Shown here one piece after another: positions 34,568 to 43,885 of a DNA stretch of 64,000 nt (position 1 is the first letter of the stretch; each line of letters opens with the position of its first letter). The DNA lies in assembly GCF_900103715.1 (NCBI RefSeq), contig NZ_FNHL01000003.1, positions 372,001 to 436,000 of the forward strand. Reading direction: 5' to 3'. This DNA is from Halogranum gelatinilyticum. GTDB lineage: Archaea > Halobacteriota > Halobacteria > Halobacteriales > Haloferacaceae. A program made the position numbers and the translations under genes. The notes under the pieces were generated by a model. That model had not been told where the DNA came from and searched no databases. It was given only the letters and a program-made list of their open reading frames with translations.

Positions 34568-35740
34568 CGCCGGTGTCGTCCGCTGGAGTCGGAGCGTCAC
34601 GGTCGAGCCGCTGTCGTCTTTTTCGAAGCCGAGGACGCCCTCCGAGGCGTCAGCGACGGCCTTGACGAGCCAGAGCCCGAGTCCGCTGCCGTGTTGGAGC
34701 TGGGTGAGTTCGGTGTCACCGGTCAGGACGCCTGTCTCGTGGTCCGGGATGCCCGGGCCGTCGTCGTGCACGCTGACCGTGACCCACTCGTCGTCGCCAG
34801 TGAGCGAGAGACCGACCTCGGGGTTATCGGCCGGGTTGTGCTCGACGGCGTTCTCGACGAGTTCGGTCAGTGCCAGCCCGAGGTCCGAGTCGACGGCGGC
34901 CCAGTGGGCGTCGTTGTCGTTGCTGTCGTCGATGTCGACGGTTACCCGTGCGTCGGGATGTGCGTCGGCCGCGTCGTCGGCCGCCTGCCGGACGATGGCA
35001 CCGACGTCACGGGGACGGCGGTCGTCGGTTCCACGCTCGTGGATCTGCATGACGTGCTTGGCGTTGTCGGCGAGACTGCCGACGGCCGCCGCGCGGGCAC
35101 TGACGGCCTCGGCCGACTTCACCAACTGGGGGTCGTCGACGTTGGCCGCGAGGATGTCGGCGTGACCCTGGAGGACCGTCGCGCTGTTGCGGAGGTTGTG
35201 GCGGATGACCCGGTTCAGGACGGCGATTCGCTGACGTTCGCGGGCGAGCTGTTCGGCGCGGACACGGCGGGCGTCGTGGAAGCCGATGATGACGTGGGCG
35301 GCCGCGCCGAGTGCCAGGAGATTCGCGACGGTGAAACCCGGATTACTGAGCATCGACCCGAGCTGACTCTGGTAGGCGATGTTGGCGACCATCACCGAGC
35401 CGAGGACGACCACCCCGAGCAGGTTCCAGACGGCGATACGGACGGCGTTCGTCGTCGAGAAGCCACTGCGGTAGAGCGCGACGCCGACGAGACACAGTCC
35501 GACAGAGACTGCGGCACCGACGGCCGAGAGGGCGGTGCCGACGGCTGGCGGCCCGGTCGAGAGATGGACCAGATGCAGGACGAGAAGCCCGAGACCGGTC
35601 AGACTCACCGACCCGCTGGCGAGGAGTCGGTTCGGGCTGCTATCGGACCGTCGTGTGGGCATCTCGGTCGGTTCGTCTAAGCTATCGAGCATCAGTGTGT
35701 CGCGGACGACAGCACGGACACTCCGAACGAAATCACTCAT
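34565..35740 (-). CDS. Membrane sensor histidine kinase
   Basis: A 391-residue haloarchaeal kinase. About four to five hydrophobic helices occupy residues 38-155 and there is no extracytoplasmic sensor domain. The H-box is RVIRHNLRNS with phospho-acceptor H181. The ATP domain shows the N-box ELVENAVEHN, the G1 box DDGPGIP and the G2 box GSGLGLWLVKAV. No response regulator is next door, so it is an orphan kinase, as is usual in haloarchaea. The helix-only input suggests a signal in or at the membrane. It diverges from the glucan-protein-synthase-like gene. Confidence 0.87.
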   Translation of the reverse strand: MSDFVRSVRAVVRDTLMLDSLDEPTEMPTRRSDSSPNRLLASGSVSLTGLGLLVLHLVHLSTGPPAVGTALSAVGAAVSVGLCLVGVALYRSGFSTTNAVRIAVWNLLGVVVLGSVMVANIAYQSQLGSMLSNPGFTVANLLALGAAAHVIIGFHDARRVRAEQLARERQRIAVLNRVIRHNLRNSATVLQGHADILAANVDDPQLVKSAEAVSARAAAVGSLADNAKHVMQIHERGTDDRRPRDVGAIVRQAADDAADAHPDARVTVDIDDSNDNDAHWAAVDSDLGLALTELVENAVEHNPADNPEVGLSLTGDDEWVTVSVHDDGPGIPDHETGVLTGDTELTQLQHGSGLGLWLVKAVADASEGVLGFEKDDSGSTVTLRLQRTTPA

Positions 35741-35799
35741 CAGGAGCTACTGTGGCGGCTAGAATATGTATCTATGTGATAAATTATTTGCTGCGAGAA

Positions 35800-35843
35800 T
35801 TAGGCCGACCAAAGAACCAACAGGTATTTTTGGCAGGCCTAAA
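35800..35843 (+). promoter_or_regulatory. Iron-box-like operator over the promoter of the GT75-like gene
   Basis: TTTTGGC-AG-GCCTAAA (35828-35843) is a 7-2-7 inverted repeat with one mismatch to the perfect copy at 37052. It overlaps the TATA-like TATTTTT at 35825-35831, 28 nt before the ATG. A weaker half-matching copy, TTAGGC-CG-ACCAAA, lies at 35800-35813. The type matches DtxR-family (metal-dependent) operators, in which TTAGG and CCTAA are the conserved arms. Confidence 0.6.
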
Positions 35844-35855
35844 AACGAGGGAGCA

Positions 35856-37013
35856 ATGAGTCAGGACATCTGTGTCGTCGTACCGACGATTCGGGAGTAC
35901 GAGTGTATGCGCTCGTACTTCGCAAACGCCCGGAAGCACGGCTTCGACCTCGACCGGCTGTTCGTTCTCTTGGTTACGGAGGATTTCTGCGACACCGACG
36001 AGATGCAGGCGATGCTGGACGACGAGGGCGTCGACGGCGCGGTCTTCGACGGCAGCCGTCGCGAAGAGTGGTACGACGAGCAGGGTGTGAGCGAGTTCGA
36101 ACATATCGTCCCGGCCGCCAGCCACGCCGAGACGAGTTTCGGCCTGCTCTACATGTGGGCGCACGACCGCTTCGACTACGGCGTCTTCATCGACGACGAC
36201 ACGCTCCCGCACGACGAGTGGGACTTCTTCGGCCGTCACATGGAGAACCTCCACTACGAGGGCGAGATCGAGTCCGTTCGCTCCGACGAGCAGTGGGTCA
36301 ACGTGCTCTATCAGAACGCCGACGACCACGGTCTCTATCCGCGCGGCTACCCCTACGGCGCGATGCACGAAACCGTCGAGACCGGTTCGACGGCGGTCTC
36401 GGACGTCGTCGCCTCCCAGGGTCTCTGGACGAACGTGCCGGACCTCGACGCCGTCCGCATCCTGATGGACGGCGATCTCCAGGGGCAGGCCCAGACGCGC
36501 ACGGACTTCGAGGACTTCGACGGCGACTTCGTCGCCGAGCGCGGCCAGTATCTCACCGTCTGCTCGATGAACCTCGCGTTCAAGCGCGAGGTCATCCCGG
36601 CGTTCTACCAGCTGCCGATGGACGACAACGAGTGGGACGTCGGCCGGTTCGACGACATCTGGTCGGGTGTCTTCCTGAAGCGCGCGGCCGACGTCCTCGA
36701 CAAGGACATCGTCAACGGCTACCCGCTCTGTGAGCACAACAAGGCCCCGCGGCCGACGTTCGACGACCTGAACAACGAGGTGCCCGGTCTCGAACTCAAC
36801 GAACATCTCTGGGAGGAGATCGACGACGTCGGCGGCGACGCCGACAGCTACGCGGCGGTCTTCGAGGCGATGGCCGACACGCTCGCCGAGGGCGACTGGG
36901 ACGAGTACACCAACGGAGACTTCTTCACCTTCGTCGGCGAACATATGCACGACTGGCTGGCGTGTCTCGACGCGCTGGAAACCGAGAAGCAAGCCGTCGT
37001 CGCCGACGACTGA
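35856..37013 (+). CDS. GT75-like alpha-1,4-glucan-protein synthase / reversibly glycosylated polypeptide
   Basis: A 385-residue cytoplasmic glycosyltransferase-like protein. The N-terminus ICVVVPTIREYECM starts the nucleotide-sugar-binding fold, and FIDDDTLPHDEW carries the DDD/DxD metal motif. The CSMNLAFKRE and WDVGRFDDIWSG segments are typical of reversibly glycosylated polypeptides (GT75). In plants these proteins auto-glycosylate or mutate UDP-sugars; the archaeal function is not settled. The start is fixed by the TATA box and overlapping operator. It stands between the histidine kinase (divergent) and the Fe(III)-type ABC operon, and shares the operator type with that operon, so expression may respond to iron or manganese. 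Confidence 0.8.
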   Translation: MSQDICVVVPTIREYECMRSYFANARKHGFDLDRLFVLLVTEDFCDTDEMQAMLDDEGVDGAVFDGSRREEWYDEQGVSEFEHIVPAASHAETSFGLLYMWAHDRFDYGVFIDDDTLPHDEWDFFGRHMENLHYEGEIESVRSDEQWVNVLYQNADDHGLYPRGYPYGAMHETVETGSTAVSDVVASQGLWTNVPDLDAVRILMDGDLQGQAQTRTDFEDFDGDFVAERGQYLTVCSMNLAFKREVIPAFYQLPMDDNEWDVGRFDDIWSGVFLKRAADVLDKDIVNGYPLCEHNKAPRPTFDDLNNEVPGLELNEHLWEEIDDVGGDADSYAAVFEAMADTLAEGDWDEYTNGDFFTFVGEHMHDWLACLDALETEKQAVVADD

Positions 37014-37041
37014 TTCTGAAGCCGGATTCGCGAACCGGCAG

Positions 37042-37067
37042 TTATATATGTTTTAGGCAGGCCTAAA
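37042..37067 (+). promoter_or_regulatory. TATA box and perfect iron-box-like operator of the Fe(III)-type ABC operon
   Basis: TTATATAT (37042-37049) is the TATA box, 28 nt before ATG 37074. Immediately after it sits the perfect 7-2-7 inverted repeat TTTAGGC-AG-GCCTAAA (37052-37067), covering the expected transcription start region. A DtxR/SirR-type repressor bound there would block polymerase. Confidence 0.7.
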
Positions 37068-37073
37068 TCATGT

Positions 37074-38243
37074 ATGGAAGACGACGACGGAGAGCCGCGG
37101 CTGCATAGTCGGCGGCGTATCCTCGGTGCGAGTGGGCTGGTCGGTGCGACCGCACTGGCTGGCTGTAGTAGTTTCCTGCCATCCTCCGGCGGCGACGGTG
37201 GCGACGGCGGGAGCGGCAGCGAACCCGTCGGACAGATCGGTTCCGGACGCTCCCCGTTCGGCGACCGCGACATCTCCGGCGGGGTCTCGATGGCGGAGAT
37301 GCCCGACCTCGAAGGCGAGTTGACCCTCTACTCCGGCCGCGGCGAGCCGCTCGTCGGCACGCTCCTGGAGTACATCGAGGACCTCTACCCCGACTTCACC
37401 ATCCAGCCGCGCTACGGCTCGGCTATCGAGCTCGTCAACCTCATCCAGACCGAGGGCGACAACAGCCCGGCCGACGTGTTCTACTCGGTCAACGCGGGCG
37501 CGCTGGGCCAGCTCGACCAGACCGGTCGCACGCAGACGCTCCCCGACGAAGTGCTCGACTTCGTCCCGGAGAGCTTCCGCGACCCCGACGGTGGCTGGGT
37601 CGGGACCTCCGGCCGCGCGCGGTCGGTCCCGTTCAACACCAACGAGTTTTCGGAGTCGGACATCCCGGACAGCGTTATGGACTTCCCCGGCACGGAGGCA
37701 CTCCGCGACAACGTCGGCTGGGCACCGACGTACTCCTCGTTCCAGGCGTTCGTCACGGCGATGCGCATCCTCGAAGGCGAGGAGGCGACCCGCGAGTGGC
37801 TCCAGGGGATGCAGGACCTCGGCGTCGAGAGTTACAACGACGAGTTCCTCGTCTCGCAGGCCGTCGCCGACGGCGAACTCGGTGCGGGCTTCGCGAACCA
37901 CTACTACACGCTGCGCGTGCAAGCTGGCCGCGCCGATCCGCCCATCTCGCTTGCGTTCACCGAGAACGACGCGGGCGCGATCTTCAACGTCGCCGGCGCG
38001 TCCATCGTCGACACCGCCGAAGACACCGAGCTGGCCGCGAACTTCGTCCGTCACCTGCTCTCGGCGGAGGCACAGGACTACTTCGCCCGCGAGACGTTCG
38101 AGTATCCGCTCGTCCCCGAGGTCGAGCCGCTCGCGGAGCTACCGAGTATCGATGAATTGAACCCGCCCGAGGGGTTAGACCTCACTCAGCTCTCGGACTT
38201 ACAGGGGACCGTCGAACTCCTCCGGGACGTCGGCGTCCTCTAG
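37074..38243 (+). CDS. Fe(III)-type ABC transporter substrate-binding lipoprotein
   Basis: A 389-residue extracytoplasmic binding protein. The N-terminus has a Tat-like SRRRILGAS and a lipobox ending at C31 (LAGC), followed by a Ser/Gly-rich linker. The mature part has the FbpA/IdiA class pattern: LTLYSGRGEPLV opens the first lobe, and FANHYYTLRV gives the two adjacent tyrosines that bind ferric ion in FbpA. The protein ends without a second domain. It is the first gene of a four-gene unit and is directly behind the operator. Iron is the likely cargo, by family and context. Confidence 0.85.
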   Translation: MEDDDGEPRLHSRRRILGASGLVGATALAGCSSFLPSSGGDGGDGGSGSEPVGQIGSGRSPFGDRDISGGVSMAEMPDLEGELTLYSGRGEPLVGTLLEYIEDLYPDFTIQPRYGSAIELVNLIQTEGDNSPADVFYSVNAGALGQLDQTGRTQTLPDEVLDFVPESFRDPDGGWVGTSGRARSVPFNTNEFSESDIPDSVMDFPGTEALRDNVGWAPTYSSFQAFVTAMRILEGEEATREWLQGMQDLGVESYNDEFLVSQAVADGELGAGFANHYYTLRVQAGRADPPISLAFTENDAGAIFNVAGASIVDTAEDTELAANFVRHLLSAEAQDYFARETFEYPLVPEVEPLAELPSIDELNPPEGLDLTQLSDLQGTVELLRDVGVL

Positions 38244-38258
38244 GGCTCACAGACCACC

Positions 38259-39887
38259 ATGGCGACAGACCAGCAGACACAGACGACGGCCGCGGGCGAC
38301 AGCCGAGCGGAGGGCCTACCGTTGGCACCGACCGTCGCGAGTGCCGCCGTCGCCGCTGCCGTGCTACTTCCCTTAGTCTGGCTGGTCAAGACCTCGCTCG
38401 AAGTCGGCTTCAGTGAGGCGTTCTCGCTTCTCACCCGTCCCCGGACGCTCGAAGTGTTCGTCAACAGCGCGCTGCTCGTGACCGCCGTCACGGCCGCGTC
38501 GGTACTGGTCGGCGTCCCGCTGGCGTATCTGACGGTGCGGACGGACCTGCCGTTCAAGAAGTTCTGGACGGTCGCCGTCTCCTTGCCGCTCGTCATCCCG
38601 AGCTACATCGGGGCGTTCGCCTTCGTCTCCGCGCTCGGCCCGCGCGGGACGTTCCAGCGACTGCTCGCGCCGTTCGGCGTCGAACGTCTGCCGGAGATCT
38701 ACGGCTTCGTCGGCGCGAGTCTCGTGCTCACGCTCTACACCTATCCGTACGTCTACATCACGACCCGAGCCGCGCTAAAGTCGATGGACACGACACTCAT
38801 CGACGCCGCTCGGACGCTCGACCACACCCGCTGGGAGGCGTTCAAGCGCGTCACGGTCCCGCAGATTCGCCCCGCCGTCGCCGCCGGGGCTCTCTTGGTC
38901 GCGCTCTACGCGCTCTCGGACTTCGGGACGCCCGCGATCATGCGGTTCGACGCCTTCACGCGGGTCATCTACGTCGAGTTCAACAGCTTCAACCGGAATC
39001 TCGCCTCGTTGCTCTCGCTGCAACTCGTCGGCGTGACGTTTCTCATCCTCGCACTGGAGTCGCGCGTCCGCGGCGACGAACCGCTGCACTCCGGGCGGCA
39101 GGGTGGCCGCACCGGCGACGTGGCCAGACTCGGCGGCTGGAAACTCCCCGCGCTCGGCTTCTGTGCCGCGGTCTCGGGACTCGCGCTCGTCGTCCCCATC
39201 GGCGTCCTCCTCACGTGGTTCGGCCGCGGGACGGCGTCGACGGGTGGCGCGCTGGCCTTCGACCTCTCGTTCGTGCTGAACTCGGTCGGCGTCTCCACCG
39301 CCGCGGCAGTCGTGGCGACGCTCGCCGGGCTTCCGGTGGCGTTCCTCGCCGCTCGCCACCGCTCGAAGCTCTCGAACGTCTTCGAGCGGGCGACCTACGT
39401 CGGCTACGCGGTGCCGGGCGTCGTGCTCGGGCTGGCACTGGTATACGTGGGAACCCAACTCGAGATCGGTGGCGAAGTTCCCCTCTATCAGACGGTCTAT
39501 CTGCTCGTCTTCGCCTACATCGTCCGCTTCCTGCCGCAGGCGGTCGGGTCGATGCGCGCCTCGTTCCTGCGCGTCAACCCGGCACTGCCGGAGGCGGCGC
39601 GGACGCTCGGCCGTACGTCGGCAGGTGCGTTCCGCGAGGTCACGATGCCGCTCATCGCACCCGGCGTCGTCGGCGGCGCGGCACTCGTCTTTCTCACGAC
39701 GATGAAGGAACTCCCGGCGACACTCCTGCTCTCGCCGCCGGGCTTCAGAACGCTCGTCACGCAGGTGTGGGCGGCGTACGAGCAGGGCTACTTCGGGCAG
39801 GCAGCGGTTCCGGCACTCATCCTGCTGTTCGTGTCGGGGCTGTCGATGCTCGTCATCCTCTCACAGGAGGGCTACGATGTCAAGTAA
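38259..39887 (+). CDS. Fe(III)-type ABC transporter permease (two-domain, FbpB-like)
   Basis: A 542-residue permease that contains two fused permease halves, each with about six helices. The EAA loops are DAARTLDHTRWEAFKRVTVP (first half) and EAARTLGRTSAGAFREVTMP (second half), which are the contact points for the ATPase. This fused layout matches FbpB/AfuB of bacterial ferric transporters. It starts 15 nt after the binding-protein gene and overlaps the ATPase gene by 11 nt. Confidence 0.9.
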   Translation: MATDQQTQTTAAGDSRAEGLPLAPTVASAAVAAAVLLPLVWLVKTSLEVGFSEAFSLLTRPRTLEVFVNSALLVTAVTAASVLVGVPLAYLTVRTDLPFKKFWTVAVSLPLVIPSYIGAFAFVSALGPRGTFQRLLAPFGVERLPEIYGFVGASLVLTLYTYPYVYITTRAALKSMDTTLIDAARTLDHTRWEAFKRVTVPQIRPAVAAGALLVALYALSDFGTPAIMRFDAFTRVIYVEFNSFNRNLASLLSLQLVGVTFLILALESRVRGDEPLHSGRQGGRTGDVARLGGWKLPALGFCAAVSGLALVVPIGVLLTWFGRGTASTGGALAFDLSFVLNSVGVSTAAAVVATLAGLPVAFLAARHRSKLSNVFERATYVGYAVPGVVLGLALVYVGTQLEIGGEVPLYQTVYLLVFAYIVRFLPQAVGSMRASFLRVNPALPEAARTLGRTSAGAFREVTMPLIAPGVVGGAALVFLTTMKELPATLLLSPPGFRTLVTQVWAAYEQGYFGQAAVPALILLFVSGLSMLVILSQEGYDVK

Positions 39888-41019
39888 ACTGCAACAACAG
39901 ACGGACGTACTGGGAGACGAATCGGTGACCGACGCAGTCCTCGAACTGGACGACGTGCAGAAACGGTACGGGACGGAGACGGTGATCGACGACCTCTCGC
40001 TGTCCGTGCAGGAGGGCGAAATCCTGACGCTGCTCGGTCCCTCGGGCTGTGGGAAGACGACGACGCTCCGACTCATCTCCGGACTCGAACGGCCCGACGG
40101 CGGCGAGATCCGGCTCAACGGCGACCCGGTCGCCCGTGAGGGGACGTTCGTCCCGCCCGAACAGCGCGGCATCGGCGTCGTCTTCCAGGAGTTTGCGCTC
40201 TTCCCGCATCTCACGGCCCGCGAGAACATCGCCTTCGGACTCAACGAGTGGTCGAAACAGGAGCGCGAGCAGCGTGTCGACGAGATGCTCGACCTCGTCG
40301 GTCTCGCCGACCAGGGCGAGTCGTATCCCGACCAACTGTCGGGCGGCCAACAACAGCGGGTCGCCCTCGCCCGCTCGCTCGCGCCCGAGCCGGAGATGAT
40401 TCTGCTCGACGAACCCTTCTCGAACCTCGACGTCGACCTCCGCGTCCAGATGCGCGAGGAAGTGCGGCGCATCCTCAAGGAGGCGGGCGTCACCGCCGTC
40501 TCCGTCACCCACGACCAGGAGGAGGCGATGTCCATCTCCGACCGCGTCGCCGTCGTCAACGAGGGCCGTATCGAACAGGTCGGCGACCCCGAGGCGGTGT
40601 TCCAACATCCCGAATCGCGCTTCGTCGCCTCCTTCCTCGGCCACGCGAGTTTCCTCTCGGGCTACGTCACCGGCGACGCCGTCGAGACCGACCTCGGAAG
40701 CGTCCCGCGCGAGCAGATCCACGGGCTGGCTCCCGAGTACGACATGACCCGCATCGACATCCTGCTGCGGCCGGACGACGTGAGTGCCCGGATCGCGACA
40801 AACGGCGACGCCCACGGCCACGTCGTCCAGCGGCGGTATCTGGGTCCCACCATCCTCTACGAGGTCCAGTTGGACAACGGCGACACCGTCCAATGTATGC
40901 ACAACCACGACGATACGGTCCCGCTCGACACGGACGTCTCGGTCGCTGTCGACGCGGGCCACGAGCTGTCGTGGTTCCCGCACGGCCAGCGGACGAGTGT
41001 AATGGCCGACGACGACTGA
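39877..41019 (+). CDS. Fe(III)-type ABC transporter ATP-binding protein (FbpC-like)
   Basis: A 380-residue ATPase. Walker A GPSGCGKT lies at residues 54-61, the signature is LSGGQQQRVALARSLA, and Walker B with the D-loop is MILLDEPFSNLD. The H-loop histidine is in SVTHDQEEA. After about residue 240 comes a TOBE-type C-terminal domain, as in FbpC and PotA. It overlaps the permease gene, and the next gene begins 3 nt after its stop. It powers the uptake system with the two preceding proteins. Confidence 0.93.
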   Translation: MSSKLQQQTDVLGDESVTDAVLELDDVQKRYGTETVIDDLSLSVQEGEILTLLGPSGCGKTTTLRLISGLERPDGGEIRLNGDPVAREGTFVPPEQRGIGVVFQEFALFPHLTARENIAFGLNEWSKQEREQRVDEMLDLVGLADQGESYPDQLSGGQQQRVALARSLAPEPEMILLDEPFSNLDVDLRVQMREEVRRILKEAGVTAVSVTHDQEEAMSISDRVAVVNEGRIEQVGDPEAVFQHPESRFVASFLGHASFLSGYVTGDAVETDLGSVPREQIHGLAPEYDMTRIDILLRPDDVSARIATNGDAHGHVVQRRYLGPTILYEVQLDNGDTVQCMHNHDDTVPLDTDVSVAVDAGHELSWFPHGQRTSVMADDD

Positions 41020-41022
41020 GGA

Positions 41023-43287
41023 ATGGACCGAGCCCTCCGAAACCGGCTGTTCTCCGTCCTCGGCCTCGTCGTCGCCCTCCTCGCGGGCGTCGCAGTCTAC
41101 GCGCTCGCGACGAACCTCTTTCCGTACCACTCGGTCAACGACGACGAGGGCGTCTACCTCCTCCAGGCCGCGATGCTGCTGGAGGGACAGCTGTTCATCT
41201 ACCCCGGCCAACTGGCCGAGGTCGTCCGGCCGTGGTTCTTCGTCGTCGCCGACGCGCCAGCCGAGGTCGGCGGCGTCAAGATGTACGGCAAGTATTCGCC
41301 CGTCGCCCCCGCGGTGTTCGCGCTGTCGAAACTGCTCACGGGCGACTTCAACGTCGTCCTCGGCGTTCTCGCAGCCGGGAGTGCCGCGCTCGTCTACGCG
41401 CTGACAGCCGAGGCGTTCGACCGCAAGACGGGCGTTCTGGCGGGACTCGTCTTGCTCGGGTCGCCACTCTTCTTGGTCACCTCCTCGACCTTCCTCGCCT
41501 ACGCGCCGACGACGTTCTTCAACCTCCTCTTCGCCTTCGCCTACGTCCGCTCCCGACGGAGTGGGGAAAACCTGGCCCTGGCGTGGGGCGCGCTTGCGGG
41601 TACTGCCATCGGCGTCGCGTTCTTCGCACGGTCGTATACGGCAGTGCTGTTCGCCCTCCCGTTCATCGGCCACGCGCTCGTCTCGCTGGCCCGGACGTGG
41701 GGGAAGGACGCGTTCGAGCCGACGCTGCGGAATCTACTCGCTGTCGCGCTACCTGGCCTTGCCTTCGTGGTCCTGACGCTCGCGTACAATCTCGTCGTGA
41801 CGGGCGACCCGCTGGTGTTCCCCTACGCCGCGTTCGCGCCACGGGACGGTCTCGGCTTCGGTCCCCACGAGATCCTCGGCTACGAGGAGAACTACACGCC
41901 GACGCTGGCGGCCGAGACGACCGTCCGCCTGCTCGTCCTCTTCGCGACCGAGTGGACGACTGCAGGGCTGTTCGGGACGGCCGCCTTCCTCGTCGGCTTC
42001 GGGGTCGTACTCTGGCGGGCGGTCGTCCCGACCGGGGCGGTGCAGGCGCGACTGTCGCAGTTCGGTGGCGGTCGGAAGAGACGCGGTGGGCGCGGGAGCC
42101 GAACGAAGACGTCGCTGTCGAAGGGCGGGAAGAAGCGACGTCGGACGCGACAGCAGTCACGCCGCTCGCCGCTCTCGAAGGCCGGGCGCGTGACGAACCG
42201 GCTGTCCGACCGGGAGCTCCGGCTCGTCCTCGCCGGGCTCGTTCCGAGCGTCGTCCTCGGCAACGCCTACTTCTGGGGGACGCACAACGGCCTCCGAAAC
42301 GACCTCATCGAGCTCTTGGGTCCCTTCTACCACTTCGACCTCCTGCTGCCGCTCTCCGCGTTCGGAGCCTACGGCGTCCTCGTGACGGCCCGGACGCTGG
42401 CGCGGGAGTCCCGAGCGCGCTTTTCGGCCTCCGAAGTCCGGGGGGTGCTCCTGCTCGCGCTCGTCGTCACGGCACCGCTCGCGGCGACGGCGGAGATGCA
42501 GGTGCTCTCGGAGCCGTTCGAGGAGAACGGCCAGCGTACGGCCAACCTGGCGACGACCTACGAACCCATCGTGGAGACCGAGTTCGACGACGCGCTCGTC
42601 TACGTGCCCGACCCCTACGGCGACTGGCAACAGCATCCGTTCCAGTATCTCCGGAACGACCCCGGCTTCGACGGCGACGTCGTCTACGCGCTCGACGAAG
42701 GGCCGGACAGAGACATCGAGACGCTGGACGCCGTCGGCGACAGGACGCCCTACCGCTTTACCTACCGCGGGGAGTGGTCCGGCGCGGTCGAACCGGTGAC
42801 GCCCGCGCTGGTGCCGCTGGAAGTGTTGGAGGGCGACCGCGTCGAGGCGACGTCGACGCTCGGAACTCCGGCACAGGCGTCGGCGGCGACGGTCCGACTG
42901 GAGACCGAGGAGGACTACGCCCGCTACACGGTCGACGACGTTGGGGAGTCGGTTCGCGTCGACTGGGCCATCACGGCCGACAGCGCGCGTGTGAGTAACC
43001 TCCCGCGGGCCGGGGGTGCGGCGGAACTCGCCGTCCCCGACGGTGCGAGCGAGGTCGACCTCGTCGTCACGTTCGTCACCGAGTCGGGCGCGACCGTGAC
43101 CTACCGGCAGGAGGCGACCGTCGACAGCCGAGGCGACGAGGTTCGCGCCCTCTGGCCGCCGGAGACGCGGGTCTGTCGGCTGACGACCGAGTGCGGGATG
43201 GACCGCACCTACGTCGGTCCCGACGGGGACTATCTCTCGGGCGTCTCCGTCGAGACGGACGCCCGCGCCGTGAACGAGACGGCCTAA
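41023..43287 (+). CDS. GT-C type membrane glycosyltransferase (PMT/ArnT-like) with polybasic loop
   Basis: A 754-residue protein with about ten to eleven hydrophobic helices in residues 1-480 and a soluble C-terminal domain of about 260 residues. The first extracytoplasmic loop has HSVNDDEGVYLLQAA, the acidic motif of the GT-C superfamily (GT39/GT83), which uses lipid-linked sugars. A cytoplasmic loop near residues 350-391 is extremely basic (RKRR, KKRRR, RRSP), which is very unusual for a haloarchaeal protein. The gene starts 3 nt after the ABC ATPase and must share its mRNA. It would transfer sugars to proteins or lipids at the outer face. The linkage to iron uptake is observed; its meaning is inference. 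Confidence 0.75.
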   Translation: MDRALRNRLFSVLGLVVALLAGVAVYALATNLFPYHSVNDDEGVYLLQAAMLLEGQLFIYPGQLAEVVRPWFFVVADAPAEVGGVKMYGKYSPVAPAVFALSKLLTGDFNVVLGVLAAGSAALVYALTAEAFDRKTGVLAGLVLLGSPLFLVTSSTFLAYAPTTFFNLLFAFAYVRSRRSGENLALAWGALAGTAIGVAFFARSYTAVLFALPFIGHALVSLARTWGKDAFEPTLRNLLAVALPGLAFVVLTLAYNLVVTGDPLVFPYAAFAPRDGLGFGPHEILGYEENYTPTLAAETTVRLLVLFATEWTTAGLFGTAAFLVGFGVVLWRAVVPTGAVQARLSQFGGGRKRRGGRGSRTKTSLSKGGKKRRRTRQQSRRSPLSKAGRVTNRLSDRELRLVLAGLVPSVVLGNAYFWGTHNGLRNDLIELLGPFYHFDLLLPLSAFGAYGVLVTARTLARESRARFSASEVRGVLLLALVVTAPLAATAEMQVLSEPFEENGQRTANLATTYEPIVETEFDDALVYVPDPYGDWQQHPFQYLRNDPGFDGDVVYALDEGPDRDIETLDAVGDRTPYRFTYRGEWSGAVEPVTPALVPLEVLEGDRVEATSTLGTPAQASAATVRLETEEDYARYTVDDVGESVRVDWAITADSARVSNLPRAGGAAELAVPDGASEVDLVVTFVTESGATVTYRQEATVDSRGDEVRALWPPETRVCRLTTECGMDRTYVGPDGDYLSGVSVETDARAVNETA

Positions 43288-43787
43288 AATTCTACCTGGG
43301 CGACGAGTTCCGCGAGCCGCGGGAAGGCGGCGATGCCGACGGCACCGACGAGCAGGGAGAAACTGGCCGAGAGCAGCGGCGTAACCGAACCCAAGAAGCC
43401 ACCGCCGTAGCCGGCGACGAGGAGGACGAGATTGTAGTAGCCGAGACGGAACGCGACGAGTTCCGGCGTCAGCGACACCCAGCCGCGGACGTCGCTGCCG
43501 AGGGGCTTCAGCCAGCCGCCGCGGAGCAACGCGCCGACGAGGACCATCGCCATCCACGCGATCATCGTCGACCCCTTGATGCCGCCGTAGCTGATGCCCG
43601 TCGTCGTCAGGACGTGGTAGAGCGCGGGCAGCGAGAGGACCGACAGCTCGGCGAAGACGAAGACGACGTCGTCGATGAACTGGCCGTAGCTGTCCTTCTC
43701 GGTGAACCCACCCGTGCCGTGGCCGCCCCACGTCCAGCGACGGCTACTCTCTGCGGCTTCCGTGTCTCGACCGGGGACGTTGGACAT
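43284..43787 (-). CDS. Hypothetical membrane protein (167 aa)
   Basis: A 167-residue protein. A charged N-terminus with tryptophans (RRWTWGGHG) is followed by about four hydrophobic helices. The phrase FTEKDSYGQFIDDVVF joins the soluble and membrane parts. I do not recognise the family, though it reads like a conserved haloarchaeal protein. Its stop codon overlaps that of the convergent glycosyltransferase gene by 4 nt (43284-43287). Confidence 0.7.
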   Translation of the reverse strand: MSNVPGRDTEAAESSRRWTWGGHGTGGFTEKDSYGQFIDDVVFVFAELSVLSLPALYHVLTTTGISYGGIKGSTMIAWMAMVLVGALLRGGWLKPLGSDVRGWVSLTPELVAFRLGYYNLVLLVAGYGGGFLGSVTPLLSASFSLLVGAVGIAAFPRLAELVAQVEF

Positions 43788-43885
43788 GACTGGCTTCGAC
43801 TGCGAGGCGAAGGCTCAAAAACGTTCGTTCAGACGACACGAGTCGGTGCTGAGAGCACGGAGGCGGACGGAGCGGTCTCGAACTC

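Noticed and set aside
40248-42998. 916-codon frame over ABC ATPase and glycosyltransferase genes
   Set aside because: Arg/Pro-rich +1 shadow with no motif.
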